64,000 nucleotides of DNA, taken from the NCBI GenBank assembly GCA_023055425.1, contig JALGPY010000004.1, forward strand, positions 114,369,504 through 114,433,503, in the 5' to 3' direction. Within the stretch, counting starts at the first letter, position 1, and the number at the start of each line of letters is the position of its first letter. The position numbers and the translations under genes are program-made. The notes beneath the pieces were generated by a model. The model was not told where the DNA came from. It was given only the letters and a program-made list of their open reading frames with translations, and did no database searches. Positions 20,221-31,794 of this stretch are shown here, piece after piece. Source of the DNA: Linanthus parryae. Taxonomy: Eukaryota; Streptophyta; Magnoliopsida; Ericales; Polemoniaceae.

Positions 20221-22096
20221 TGATAACTCTATATTAGAGTTATATTTCTTCTACGTTTGTGTACCGTTTTGTGTAATTTCCGGGTTGAATATATTAGAAA
20301 TACACTATGAACTTGAGGAAATTGGATAAGTTTAGCTCTGAGTGATAAATTATTAATCCGGGCGTTTTTCACATTATTTACATTTATTTTGTCACTTTTG
20401 ATCGCACGAGGTGTTTTCGTGTTGTGTTGGACAGAAAACGGAGCTCATGGATCAAGAGGAGGAGGAAAACGAACTTCAGAACATATGCGGAAGCTTGGGA
20501 GAGAAAGAAATTGGAAGAAAAGAGGACAAAGATGGAAAAAGGGGGTCAAAGTGTCATTTTAGAAAGTTTTGATAATGACACTTAACACCCCCAATGAAGA
20601 GTAGAAGAGAAGACTTAGAAAAATTGAGCGGAAGAAAAAAAGAAGAAAACCCACTGAACTGTAGGATCAAAAGTTGATCCTAGGATTTGAAGCAGGATCA
20701 GAATATGTGATCGCACGATCAAGTGGGCGAAGGTTGTAGAGAAAAAGAAGAAAACTCACTGGAATGTAGGATCACAAGTTGATCCTACGATCAACAGCAG
20801 ATCGCAGGACCAGATTTGGTGATCCCACGATCAGACAGAAGAATAGAAGCTCGCATAACAGCAGATCGCTCGATCAGCATAAGGTGATCGTGCGATCTGA
20901 AGACAGGATCAACGCACGCACGAGAAAAAGGAGGGGCATTAGGGTTATTAATTAATATTGTTTGAAGATTAATTAATACACCCTAGTTTAAGAAGAAAAG
21001 GGGGAGACGTGAAAAGAGGCCATGAACGTAGAAGAAAAGAAGGAGACACGCACAAGAGGAGGATTCCTCCTCCATTGAAGATCTAGGGTTTCATCTTCTT
21101 CTTCTTCTTCTTCTTCTTCTTCTTCTTCTTCTTCTTCTTCTTCTTCTTTCAAATCCTGTATGGAGAAACTTGTAAGTTTTGTTTGGTTGATTACTATTAG
21201 CTAAACTCCATTGTTAGGCTTCTCTAGAGAGCCTAGGGTTATGTAGACGATGATTTTTTCCGGATTCGTATCTTTGTTTCATGCTTATTGATTTCTTCTA
21301 TTGAATGGATGTTAGTTCTTGAATCTTGTTAAGGATCTTAGTATATTGACACGACTAAGATAGGAATTGATAATCAATGAACTAGGGTTTGCTCATAGGA
21401 TGAATCATGCTTAAAGTTGATTAATTTCTAAATCAATAGTTCATAATCTATGCTTAATTCTTAATGGGGATGGAGTAATTAACCAGAACCGTTAGTTGGC
21501 TAGTGAAGTGCACGACAGTGACTTTAAATAGCTAGGATGAGATACGAGCATCAATCCCGTATCACTGAGACTGAGAAGAGACGTGTTAGGATTGGCTATA
21601 CTGGGTAGATTCGGTAGGTGAAATTTGACTGTTTCGTGCAACGGTGGACCGACATGACCCGTTTTCGTGCATGTCGTTAGCCTACTAGAACGGACCGGTA
21701 GACACAAGAGACCGATAGGAGATTGTAGTCTACCGTGAAGTAGAATGACTTGAGACCGATAGGAGATAGTCAGTGTTGTTACCCGGCTTAGTTAGAATAT
21801 AGTTAACGTGTTGCTCAGATAATCCGGAAATCGTCTACAACCCTAGGTGATCTAGAGATTGCCTAGTTTCTCCAAACTTATTTCTTAAATATAAAAAAAA
21901 TACAAAAATATTAGATTAGTTTTTATTTCAATTTCTAAAATCAATCAAATCTTTCCTCCTGCACCGTACTCTTAATTAAGTAACTAATTAAATAATCTCA
22001 AGTCTGTCCTCGTGGGATCGATAACTCGGGGTTGAAATACCATCCCTATATTACTTGACCGTGCACTTGCGCATACGCGTTAAGAATCCGCGTCAG
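20221..22096 (+). repeat. Solo LTR, 1,876 bp
   Basis: It begins TGATAACTC and ends CGCGTCA, with a perfect GTTTC target duplication at 20216-20220 and 22097-22101. No internal domain or second LTR adjoins, so this is the product of recombination between the two LTRs of a larger element. It contains an internal duplication of about 100 bp (blocks with GATCCTA and GATCGCACGATCA, around 20650-20900) and a long CTT microsatellite. The end (CTCGTGGGATCGATAACTCG...CTTGCGCATACGCG) resembles the ends of large plant LTRs. The orientation is a guess. The parent family cannot be named. Confidence 0.85.
21093..21149. repeat. CTT microsatellite inside the solo LTR
   Basis: About 18 perfect CTT units in an unbroken run. 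Confidence 0.95.
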
Positions 22097-22101
22097 TTTC
22101 T

Positions 22102-24242
22102 ACTGTAAAAATCAAATACCCGTAATATTTAAAGTCATGGGGGAAAACGAGAACCTGGTAGTAATAAACTGAATTAAGAAGTGTTCTTGATACTCAAACC
22201 ATGACGGGAAGTGTTGAAAGGATTATTATACTGAACTAGTAGTAAAAAATAAAAATAATAATAGCAAAGACAGACCAGTAGATCCCTCAGCTGAAAGAGA
22301 GAGCAAGATCAATATTTGATTACCACAGATCTTCGAGTAAACGGTCTTGACGAAGCCTGTCAAATGTAAGAGAATGACGCAATGAGCCCATCAGGCTAGT
22401 ACCGCTGGGTTAAAGAACAACATGCTTATATAGCCTCAAGCTTTTCCTAATCAAACCTTTTGTAACAAGTTCATTCCAGTAGACTAGACCAGGCCCAAGA
22501 ATTTGGGTTTCTTTAATTGATGATAGCTATGTTGCTGAGAATTGGTTGAAATGTTTATGACTTACTATCAGAAGCACAGTGTGATATATTTGGTTGCTCA
22601 GTAGAACCTCCATTAAATAAAATGATAATCAAGTGATCCCGCGGAAATTTACTACGGTGTACATATTTCTTGCCCCAGACGAATTAAATACATGTTTATT
22701 ACTAATTTACATGTCAAATAAATCTTTTAATGCCAGTAATCAATTGACTTCCATCGTTCTACCGATAATGCAACAACAATTTGTTCATCTCCTTTCCCTC
22801 TTGCTTTTCTCAGCTCCTAAGGTCAGTTAGCTCCTGAACCAGACTTGACTTCAATGCTTTCACGAACATATATAAAACATCAGCTATTAGTTGACTTCTG
22901 GTTTTTAAGAGTATAGAACAGGTTTGCAATTTGGGATACAATATAGATGCTCAAGTGATTCCATATACCATCACAGGTAATACATAGTGCAATTTCTCCT
23001 TTTATTTTTTTATTTTTGGTTTCTTTTGTTGGAAAAAGTACTAACGTGCTTGCCGCTGGTGGCTATTTTCACGGTAGAGGGTAGACGAATATTCAAGCCG
23101 CTTCTCCTAAACAATATTAGCTATTTTACAGCAAATATTAAGCGACAAAAAAAATATCGGAGAGTAATCAAATTTTAGCAATTTGACAACACGGACTAAA
23201 ATAACAACTCAAGAAGCAATAATGTGAAGAAGACACCAAAAATCCTCATCCAGACCATCACGACAATGTGCAGAAACAAGCACAGGTGAAAGGTGCCAAG
23301 AGCTTTGGATCCCCACATAACCCATTTCCATCATGACTCTATCTTAACCTTCTTCACAATGGGCTTATATGACAGAACAAGTTTGCCTAATAGATTGTCT
23401 CTCCCATCACAAAACACAACCTCGTATGTCCTGAACCATAAAATCGAATCCAGAGCATCAAAATCATTTTTGTTTTGCAGAGAGAAAGAAGCAAGAACAT
23501 TGGTTTACCGTAGATCTGGCAAACAGCAGCAAAACTTATTTTCTTCTTCAGAAATCCTAGTCTAAATGATGAAACGCCATCCAAGTAAAGAAATATTTTA
23601 ATGCAAAAAACACTCTAACAGACCTACAATTTCAATGATGCTTGCATCCTAGTCAAAAACTCAGGAGTATACATCACAGTTGATGCTTGCATAAACTGGA
23701 AATCAATCAAATTTGGGAATAATACTAGTACTAGCAAAGCATACATTTCACTTGACATCCCAAATAAAGCCTCGAGGTGATTCTCAGAGGAGCTTAATTC
23801 CAAGCCCCCTCTTCCTTGGACCTTGCTTCCAACAACTACAACAACTCTAAGTATTTGCAGGATCCATGTTTTTCATGTTTGACTTGCACAGCTGAATCAT
23901 TCTTTGTAAGCCTAATTTATTTACTTTTGGTCAAACATAAATTCATTCCCTCACATTTACACTTTTGAGAGAGCTTACCAAACCAAACTAAAGCGTAAAG
24001 ATAAACTTGTTCAGTTGAGGCAAATTAGCTCATGAAATACCAAACTAGAGAAGAATGCTTAGAGGATCAGTTGATTAGTGGAGGCTCTCTGGCGTACGAA
24101 GCCCAGAATCCGCCGGGAACGGCGGCAATTGCAGAGTCAGCAACTCCAAATGGGTCCTTTGAGTTTGTCTCATGACCAGGAGCAAGATTGCAATGTCCAA
24201 ATTCACCAACTCGCAAGGAGGGGAGAGAATTTGACCCGAAAC
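22102..24242. other. Host-like DNA with possible minus-strand exon fragments
   Basis: No complete gene is visible. On the minus strand three short protein-like stretches occur. One lies around 22330-22400 (SLRHSLTFDRLRQDRLLEDL). One lies at 23331-23480, ending in a stop (LWFRTYEVVFCDGRDNLLGK). One lies at 24067-24242, ending in a stop (VADSAIAAVPGGFWASYARE) and cut by the copia insertion at 24248. I do not recognise a family, and splice sites joining them are not obvious. They may be remnants of an old gene or chance frames. Confidence 0.3.
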
Positions 24243-24247
24243 CATTT

Positions 24248-25134
24248 TGTTGGAAGTTGGATGTTAAATCCATAGAGAAATGGTGGTGTTCTTGGTAGCT
24301 TGAAGAAGCTTGAAACCAAGAGAGTTATTTGTCCCACGTTGTTGCTCAAAGTGGTGGTAGGTGGGCATATTTGGTTTCACACACAAGGGTAGTGTACAAC
24401 TACTAAGGTGTGTGGAGAGCCATGGGTGTTATTGTGTGCCTCGCGCACACACACACATGCGCGCGCCGCCGCCGCCTCGCCTCGCCACGCCTCGCCTCAA
24501 CTCGGACCGGACCGGGTCGGGTCGGGTCGAAGGGCGATTTGGGCGAGAGGTTATGATACAGCTAATTTTTATTACTCACCAGTTTTAATAGGTGATTAAT
24601 TCAAATTAACTGTTTTGACCGTGGGATTAATGGTCATTAAAACGGATTGATTATCAATCAATTAGATTGATCAGTTTTACCAAAAACTGATGGATGAATC
24701 TCATTGATATAGTAAATCGTTTTATTGACTGTTGTACGTTTTCTCTCTGGTTCATCTCTCAACACAGTATTCTCTGCTTTCTCTGGCGAAATGAGGTGCG
24801 AGTCGAAGTGATCTTCATCGATGCTGTAACGAAGAGGATCAGAGCTGTTTTATCCTGGAAGGATCATCGCCGGATCCCAATACAGCGTAAGTGGGGGCGA
24901 CTATTTCTTCAAGAGCAGTCATGCCTTCTTCGCAAGACCTGGCGACTCAGCTGCGCTCGTGTATTACCTGTTCCATTGTGAACAGAGGTATGAACTGTTC
25001 CCACTTTTCTTTCGTGCAGTATCTAATTTCATTATTATTTTCCTTCTTGATTTGCTTTCTCTATGTTCTTGGTTATGCTCTGTTAATCAAATTTTCCCTA
25101 CTAAAATCGTTATTTTTAGTGTGTTTCACCAACA
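24248..25134 (+). repeat. 5' LTR of the split copia element
   Basis: It starts TGTTGGAAGTTGG and ends GTTTCACCAACA, 887 bp. The segment 24440-24545 is very GC- and CpG-rich (CA/CG runs, GCCGCC, then GGGTCGG repeats). The bases after it do not contain the usual initiator tRNA-Met primer site. Confidence 0.9.
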
Positions 25135-25169
25135 TTCTTGAAGAAATAATTCGTAATTTGTTTAACAAA

Positions 25170-26288
25170 ATGACTACTGAAACTGAGAAAACTGTTTCCG
25201 GTTCATCTGCTTCTGCCGTGGCTATTGATTGGGCCACTTATACGTTTCCACAAGCTGTTGAATTGACTGGTTTACCAAAAAAATTCAACGGTGGTGTTGG
25301 CTTTTCTCGTTGGCAGAAAAAGCTGAAATTGTGGTTAACTATAGAGGGTTTATGGCCGGTTGTGGAGTATGAGAAACCAGTGGTGGATCAAGAAAAGCCT
25401 GATTCCATTAAGGCCTTTGCGAAGTGGACTGAAAAAGACGGGGTGGCTAGAGCGGCAATTCTTGCTGCTCTGTCGAATACTCTGTTTGATGTTTATTCAT
25501 CAGATTCATTCACTGCAAAGCTTTTATGGGAGAAGCTGAATGAGACACATAATACTGACTCACAAGGTCTGGAAAAATATTCTGTGTCTAAATTTCTTGA
25601 TTTCAAACTGGTGGACAATAAGTCCATGACTGAGCAGGTGCACGAGTTTGAGATGATTGTGTATGCTTTGAAGGAGTCAGGTATGGATCTTCCTGAAAAG
25701 TTTCAGGTTATGTGTGTGATTGAGAAGCTCCCAAAGTCTTGGGAAGATTTTTGTCTCTCCCTGGAAAGACAGAAAGGAGAAATCACATGGACTAACCTCA
25801 TGCTGGACATCTCGGTGCAAGAGCAACGCAAGTCCAAGCAAGGACATGTGATGCCGACTGAACCGGGTAGTGCGAAGGTGAATGTTGTTACTGCTGGAAA
25901 GAAAAGGAAAAACACTATTAAGAAGGATGAAAATGATAAGCCAAAAGATGATAAACCAAAAGATGACACGGTCAAGGCCAAGAAACCAAAGGGAAGCAAA
26001 TCTTGTTGGGTTTGTGGACAGGTTGGACAATTCAGTAAGGGCTGCCCAAATAAGAAATCAAAGAAAACCAATGTGGTAGCACAAGCAAATACGGTGCTTG
26101 GAACCACGAGTGAGGCTGTGGTGAACATGGTTGTTGGTGAAGCTTCTGCTTCTGAAACCGACATTGGCCGGTATGTTACCTACAACGCTGAGCTATTTTC
26201 CACATATCTGTCTAACGAATGGTTGATTGATACTGGAGCTAATGTGCATGTTTATGCTGATATTAGTTTATTTGTATCTTATCAATAG
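25170..26288 (+). pseudogene. Copia Gag and protease start, closed by an early stop
   Basis: The frame begins at the ATG at 25170, 35 bases after the LTR (an upstream GTG-initiated reading lies in the LTR and is not used). The Gag core has FSRWQKKLKLWL and LLWEKLNETH. The zinc knuckle reads CWVCGQVGQFSKGC (about residues 280-295) and has Gln where the zinc-binding His belongs. A Lys-rich linker precedes it. The protease motif WLIDTGANVHV follows near the end. A TAG at 26286-26288 closes the frame where the polyprotein should continue into the rest of protease and integrase. Gag should assemble into particles; with the knuckle changed, RNA binding may be impaired. Confidence 0.88.
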
Positions 26289-29282
26289 AGTAGTGGCATG
26301 ACAGTGACGATGGGGAACGCGAATGCTGCACAAGTGCTTGGATTAGGAAACGTGGACCTAAAGTTTCCTTCGGGTCGTATCCTGTCCCTGAGAAGAGTGC
26401 ATCATGTTCCTTCTGTTCGTAGAAATATAATAAGTGGAAGCCGTTTAGTAGCTAGCGTTTTGAGATTTCTTTTAAATGTAATAAAGTAGTCCTTATTCAT
26501 ACTGGTACTTTCTTTGGCAAGGGCTATTTGTCCAATGGTTTATTTGTAATAAATGCTGAACCCGTTTTGGGAAATTTTGCTAATGGTATTGTTCCTTCTG
26601 TTAATAGTGTTGAATCATCAAATTTGTGGCATGCTAGACTTGGTCATTTAAATTTTGGTGCTCTAAAGAATATGATGAATTTAGAGTTGATACCAAAGCA
26701 CACCTTAGAAAAGAATTATAAATGTCAAGTATGTGTGTCTGCTAAAAAAACAAGGAAACCCTTTCATAGTGTTGTAAGGGATTCAGACTTGTTAGATTTA
26801 GTGCACACGGACATTTGTGAGTTTGGTGGTGTGTTGACAAAGGACCAATGTAGATATTTCATTACTTTTATAGATGATTGTAGTAGATACCGTTATGTTT
26901 ATTTGCTTAAACATAAAGATGAAGCGCTTAGTAAGTTTATTGTTTATAAAACTGAAGTTGAAACACAAACTGGTAAGGTACTTAAGCGTTTAAGATCCGA
27001 TAGAGGTGGTGAGTATACGAGTAACGCTTTCGATGAATTTTGTGCAAAAAATGGAATAGTTCATGAAGTTACTCCTCCATACACACCTGAGTCCAATGGG
27101 ATTGCTGAACGAAACAGAACCTTTTCTGATATGATTAATATTATGCTTTTAAACTCTGGGTTGCCTAAATACATGTGGGGAGAGGCTTTGAATACGGCTT
27201 GCCATATTCTGAATAGAGTCCCTCTGAAACACAAAGAGAAAACACCCTATGAGTTATGGAAAGGCAGGAAGACTAGTCTTAATTATCTTCGTGTGTGGGG
27301 GTGCCTTGCTAAGGTACTTGTACCTGTACACAAGAGAAAGAAGGTAGGTCCTAAGACTATTGATTGTATCTTTCTGGGCTATCGAGAAACCACTACGGCT
27401 ATGAGATTTTTAGTAGTAAAATCTGACATAGACGGTATAGTGGCTAACACGATAGTTGAATTTCGTGATGCTACATTCTTTGAGGATGTATACCCCATGA
27501 AGACTGGTATACCTCAAGATACTACTAATGATAATCCACCACATCTAGTTATATTCCTGATCATGTGGAAAAGATAACAAATGTGGGGGCGGAATCAAGT
27601 AGTAGGTCTGTACCTGAGGAGATAGAGGAACCTAGAAGGAGTAAGCGTGCTAAGGTTATCAAGGATTTTGGAAGTGACTTTGTCACTTACAATGTCGAGG
27701 ACGAACCTTTAACTTTCCGGCAGGCTATGGATTCTTCGGAATCTAGGCATTGGAAGGGCGCTATAAAGAGTGAAATTGACTCTATTGTTTCTAATGGAAC
27801 ATGGGAGTTAGTTGATCTCCCTCCTGGGTGTTCCACTATCGGGTGCAGATGGATCTTTAAAAGGAAGTTTAACCCTGACGGTTCAATAGATAAGTACAAG
27901 GCTAGATTGGTTGCTAAGGGTTTTAGGCAAAGGGGAGGCATTGATTACTTTGATACATAATCTCCAGTTGCAAGGATGACAACAATCCGAATGCTTATAT
28001 TATTGGCTTCTGTCCATGGTCTTACCATCCATCGATGGATGTTAAGACAGCTTTTCTTCATGGTGATCTTGAAGAAGAGATTTATATGGATCAGCCTAAG
28101 GGATTCGTTGCATCAGGCAATGAAAGGAAAGTATGTAAGTTAATCAAGTCCCTTTATGGCTTGAAACAAGCTCCCAGGGATTGGCATAAAAAGTTTGATG
28201 AAACTGTATTTCCATTCGGTTTTACAATAAATGATAGTGACAAGTGCGTCTACTCCAAAGTTAAAGGTAGTGAATGTGTGATCTTATGCCTATATGTGGA
28301 TGATATTTTGTTGTTTGGAACCAATATTGAGATTATTAATGAGACGAAAGCTTTCTTGAAGAAGCATTTTGATATGAAAGATATGGGTGAGGCTAGTGTG
28401 ATTCGTGGACTAAAGTTGACTCAGTCAGCTGAGGGAATAACCTTATCTCAGTCTCATTACATAGAGAAATCTATACTTGAGAAATATGGTTATTCGCAGT
28501 GTAGAATCGCTAGTACACCATATGATTCTAAAGTTGCCTTAGTCAAGAATTCTTCAGGCGTACCTGTGTCTCAATTAAGGTATTCTAAGATTATTGGGAG
28601 TTTGCAATATCTTGCTAACTATACTAGACCAGATATTTCATATTCTGTGTCTAAGTTGGCTAGATATACGAGCTGTCCAAACAGAACTCATTGGGATGCT
28701 CTTGATAGAGTGCTTAGATATCTGAAAGGCACAATGTACCTAAGTTTACACTATAGGAGGTTTCCTGGTGTACTTGAGGGGTACAGTGATGCAAGTTGGA
28801 TAGCTAAGAAGTCTGGTTCCAATGGAGTGACTGGATATGTGTTCACCTTGGCTGGTGGAGCAATATCCTGGAAGTCGACCAAACAGACGATAGTAACTCG
28901 GTCTACTTTTGAGGCTGATTTGTGTGCGCTTGATGCCACGGGGACGAAGGCTGAATGGTTACACAGACTTATGTCCGCCTTACCTGTAGTAAGCAAACCG
29001 CTTCCTGCTATTGTTATTCATTGTGATAGTCGGACGACTATCGACAAGATTAGCAGTAAAAAGTATAAAGCAAAAACAAGGAGACACATCCAAGTTAGAC
29101 TAAAGTCTATAAGGGGTTTGGTGTCTGATAGGATTATAGCTGTAGAGTTCATAGGAACTCAGAATAATACAGCTGATCCTTTGACTAAAGGACTGGAACC
29201 TGCAGTGGTCCTTAAGTCGAGGTTGGGGATGGGACTGACAACCCATCGTAGTTCATCAACAGTGGGAACCCAATACACATGA
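26289..29282 (+). pseudogene. Copia pol (integrase, RT, RNase H), broken
   Basis: The domains appear in copia order. A GAG-pre-integrase zinc region (WHARLGHLNF, CQVCVSAKKT) and the integrase core (HTDICEFGG, FIDDCSRYRY, SDRGGEYTSN, SNGIAERNRT) lie in 26528-27577. The RT start ([20 protein letters not shown]) lies in 27565-27960. RT continuing with [12 protein letters not shown] and YVDDILLFG, then RNase H (YSDASWIAKK, CDSRTTIDK), lie in 28035-29282. Breaks are a frame change around 26460-26530, another near 27570, a TAA at 27958-27960 in the RT palm region, and a frame change before 28035. The copia order (integrase before RT) is clear. It is not functional. Confidence 0.92.
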
Positions 29283-29815
29283 GAGGAGATCCCTCAAAAG
29301 TGTATTCAATGTGGTAATAACAAGCTGTGAGGATGAACTGGTAGTACCTTTGCTACATAGATGATACATTTGTATCGGAGTCTATCCCCTGTAAACCTAA
29401 AAAAAAAAGGTACTGTTTCTGCCAGTGTAGCAAGAGTTATTCTAACTCTGAATGGGGTCAAGTCATTTTGACGAGATGATGGCAGTCATCTCTAGAGATG
29501 CCCAGCTAAGCGAATGTAATTGTGCGGTCGCAATTAGAGGAAAGGGTTATTCCTTGAAACATTCGACGAACAGGATCGAGACAGGACCATTAATGTCTCA
29601 AAGCTGTAGATTGGCACCATAGCCTTTGACTTGTCGTCGTCTATGGAGTATGATTACACCTTACGGATAAAGATTCAAGGTGAAATATTCCATCTTAATC
29701 CGGTAATCATCGAAGTAGTGGACTTAGGAGGGTTCAAACCCAGAAGGGTACCGACTCTGAATAACAAGTCATGATGAGAATCCTGAATGCATTTCTGCAT
29801 GGATTTGTGGGGGAT

Positions 29816-30478
29816 TGTTGGAAGTTGGATGTTAAATCCATAGAGAAATGGTGGTTTTCTTGGTAGCTTGAAGAAGCTTGTAACCAAGAGGGTTATTTGT
29901 CCCACATTGTTGCTCAAAGTGGTGGTAGGTGGGTATATTTGGTTTCACACACAAGGGTAGTGTACAACTACTAAGGTGTGTGGAGAGCCGTGGGTGTTAT
30001 TGTGTGCCTCGCGCACACACACACACGCGCGCGCCGCCGCCGCCTCGCCTCGCCACGCCTCGACTCGGGTCGGGTCGGGTCGAAGGGCGATTTGGGCGAA
30101 ATGTCTCGGCGTCTCGCGTACGCGAGGCGACCCGGCGAGAGGTTATGCTACAGCTAATTTTTATTACTCACCAGTTTTAATAGGTGATTAATTCAAATTA
30201 ACTGTTTTGACCGTGGGATTAATGATCATTAAAACGGATTGATTGTCAATCAATTAGATTGATCAGTTTTACCAAAAACTGATGGATGAATCTCATTGAT
30301 ATAGTCAATCGTTTTATTGACTGTTGTACGTTTTCTCTCTGGTTCATCTCTCAACACAGAATTCTCTGCTTTCTCTGGCGAACTGAGGTGCGAGTCGAAG
30401 TGATCTTCATCGCTGCTGTAACAAAGAGGATCAGAGCTGTTTTATCCTGGAAGGATCATCGCCGGATCCCAATACAGC
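29816..30478 (+). repeat. 3' LTR of the split copia, left fragment
   Basis: It starts TGTTGGAAGTTGG at 29816 and matches the 5' LTR up to CAATACAGC, where the gypsy element begins. Relative to the 5' LTR it carries a 39-bp extra block near 30098-30137 (GTCTCGGCGTCTCGCG region) and lacks some bases just before it. The rest of this LTR is at 45746-45993. Confidence 0.92.
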
Positions 30479-31104
30479 TGTGCACAAGAGATTCCGGCGG
30501 GGAGACCTCCGTGTACACCGTATGTAGTGGATCAAGGATCGCACAGGAAGAGTGGGGCTGTGTGTAGGGAGAGAGTAAGGCAGTAGCAATGTCTGAGAGA
30601 GAGACAGAGGTTTGGCAGAGCTTCCGCGTATGGCAGTGTGTTCTCCTTTGTATGGAAAGGTTGACGATCTATATATACTGGAGAACGTGACCGTTGTAGT
30701 GTGGTTAATGCGCCCATTAATGGCGGCTTAATTAGCTTAACCATAACGGCACGTCCGTCCGAGTATATAGGAACCGTTAGAGCACGTGGTGCGCGAATAC
30801 CGGAACCGTTACGAGGTTGACCGGGTTTGACCGGATTGACCGGGTTTATGGAGCTCGTGCCATAAATCTCTCAAAACAGTTACTAAAGGTCGCGTGCGGG
30901 TTCGGCTCGCACGCGACAGGGCTTACTCTAGCCTCCAAACCACTAAGTCCCTACAAGTCCCGTGCAGTGGTATGCGAGGGCTCTGTCTCGCAGCCCCCAC
31001 ATGGATCAGCTCGGCTGGTGATCCAGTGTGTGTGGAGCACAATATGGTGTGTTGGATGGCTGCCACGTGGCCAAGATCTGTCAGCTCAGAAAGCAGTATC
31101 TACA
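30479..31104 (-). repeat. 3' LTR of the Tat-type gypsy element
   Basis: In plus-strand terms it runs from TGTGCACAAG to GTATCTACA. A TATA-like GTATATATAG on the minus strand lies near 30670-30680. A repeated TTGACCGGGTTTGACCGG motif is at 30817-30845. Confidence 0.95.
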
Positions 31105-31118
31105 TTAGCCCCCTTTCT
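31105..31118 (-). other. Polypurine tract of the gypsy element
   Basis: The minus strand reads AGAAAGGGGGCTAA directly before the 3' LTR, the expected position and composition for plus-strand priming. Confidence 0.8.
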
Positions 31119-31365
31119 GCGCGTGAAGACTCATCGCTGTATAGACTTCCATGCGCGGAAATCACCATACGCGTCGCCGCCACGCACCAATTCAAATACG
31201 GGTAAGTTCAGCCCCCGTGCGTGTCATTATGGCCTAAAACCCCTAGAGTCGTGCCGTCTGACCTTTAGGGTTTTAGGCGTGACGTCAGCTTGTCCTGTGA
31301 TTGCGCGATTCGACGGTGGCGGTTGCGATTCGACTACCGAAAGGACGCAACCCTTCATTGTTTTG

Positions 31366-31375
31366 GATAAATACC
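31366..31375 (+). promoter_or_regulatory. TATA-like site upstream of the antisense PMD gene
   Basis: GATAAATACC lies about 430 bases before the start codon at 31795. Between them a leader intron is likely (possible donor after AAGAAAACAAG near 31530; acceptor TTTCCGCAG|GAATGG just before the ATG). This is sequence-based inference only. Confidence 0.35.
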
Positions 31376-31794
31376 TTGTATCCCCCATTATTGCAAAGCA
31401 TCACTTCTTTCTCTTAAAGTGAATGGTACCCGGAGATCTTCGAGAGCAGATCCAGATAATCAATCACCAGTTCAGAACTGCAAATCGTATTCTTCAATTG
31501 TGCATATCCAAGCAGGCTTCAAGAAAACAAGGTTGGCCTCGTTTACTTTTGATTTAAGATACCAGTGTTTGCCTTGAACTGCGTTGAATCTGTAAACCCA
31601 TGAAATTTGTGAAGAGGCTTTGATCTTTGAACCCGCTTTGTCTTAATCCTTCAACGATACGAGATCTTGCAACTCCCCAATTTCTGAAATCGATACCAGA
31701 ACTGTTCGTCTTCCTTTGCATAGATCTTGAATTTCAAAATTCAAACTGAAGTGTGGTATTTCTCCCCCCTTTTTTTTCTTGCTTTTCCGCAGGA

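Larger units (their letters stand above)
24248..30478 (+). mobile_element. Copia element, left part of a split insertion
   Basis: The element runs from 24248 to 45993 but is interrupted by the gypsy element 30479-45740. It has LTRs of about 890-920 bp with TGTTGG...CCAACA ends and a perfect CATTT target duplication (24243-24247 and 45994-45998). Without the gypsy insertion it would be about 6.5 kb. Gag and pol are present but pol has several breaks, so it is no longer autonomous. The polypurine tract TGTGGGGGAT lies at 29806-29815. Confidence 0.93.

Noticed and set aside
24361..24588. Open frames in the GC-rich part of the copia LTR (also 29929-30180)
   Set aside because: They arise from CpG-rich LTR repeats, overlap in two frames, and have no family features.
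24891..25169. GTG-initiated N-terminal extension of copia gag
   Set aside because: This part is inside the 5' LTR; the first ATG after the LTR (25170) begins the recognisable Gag.
30817..31422. 201-codon open frame from the gypsy LTR into its 3' region (also 45453-45749, 45530-46057)
   Set aside because: It begins inside the LTR, recurs in the other LTR, and crosses element boundaries; not a gene.
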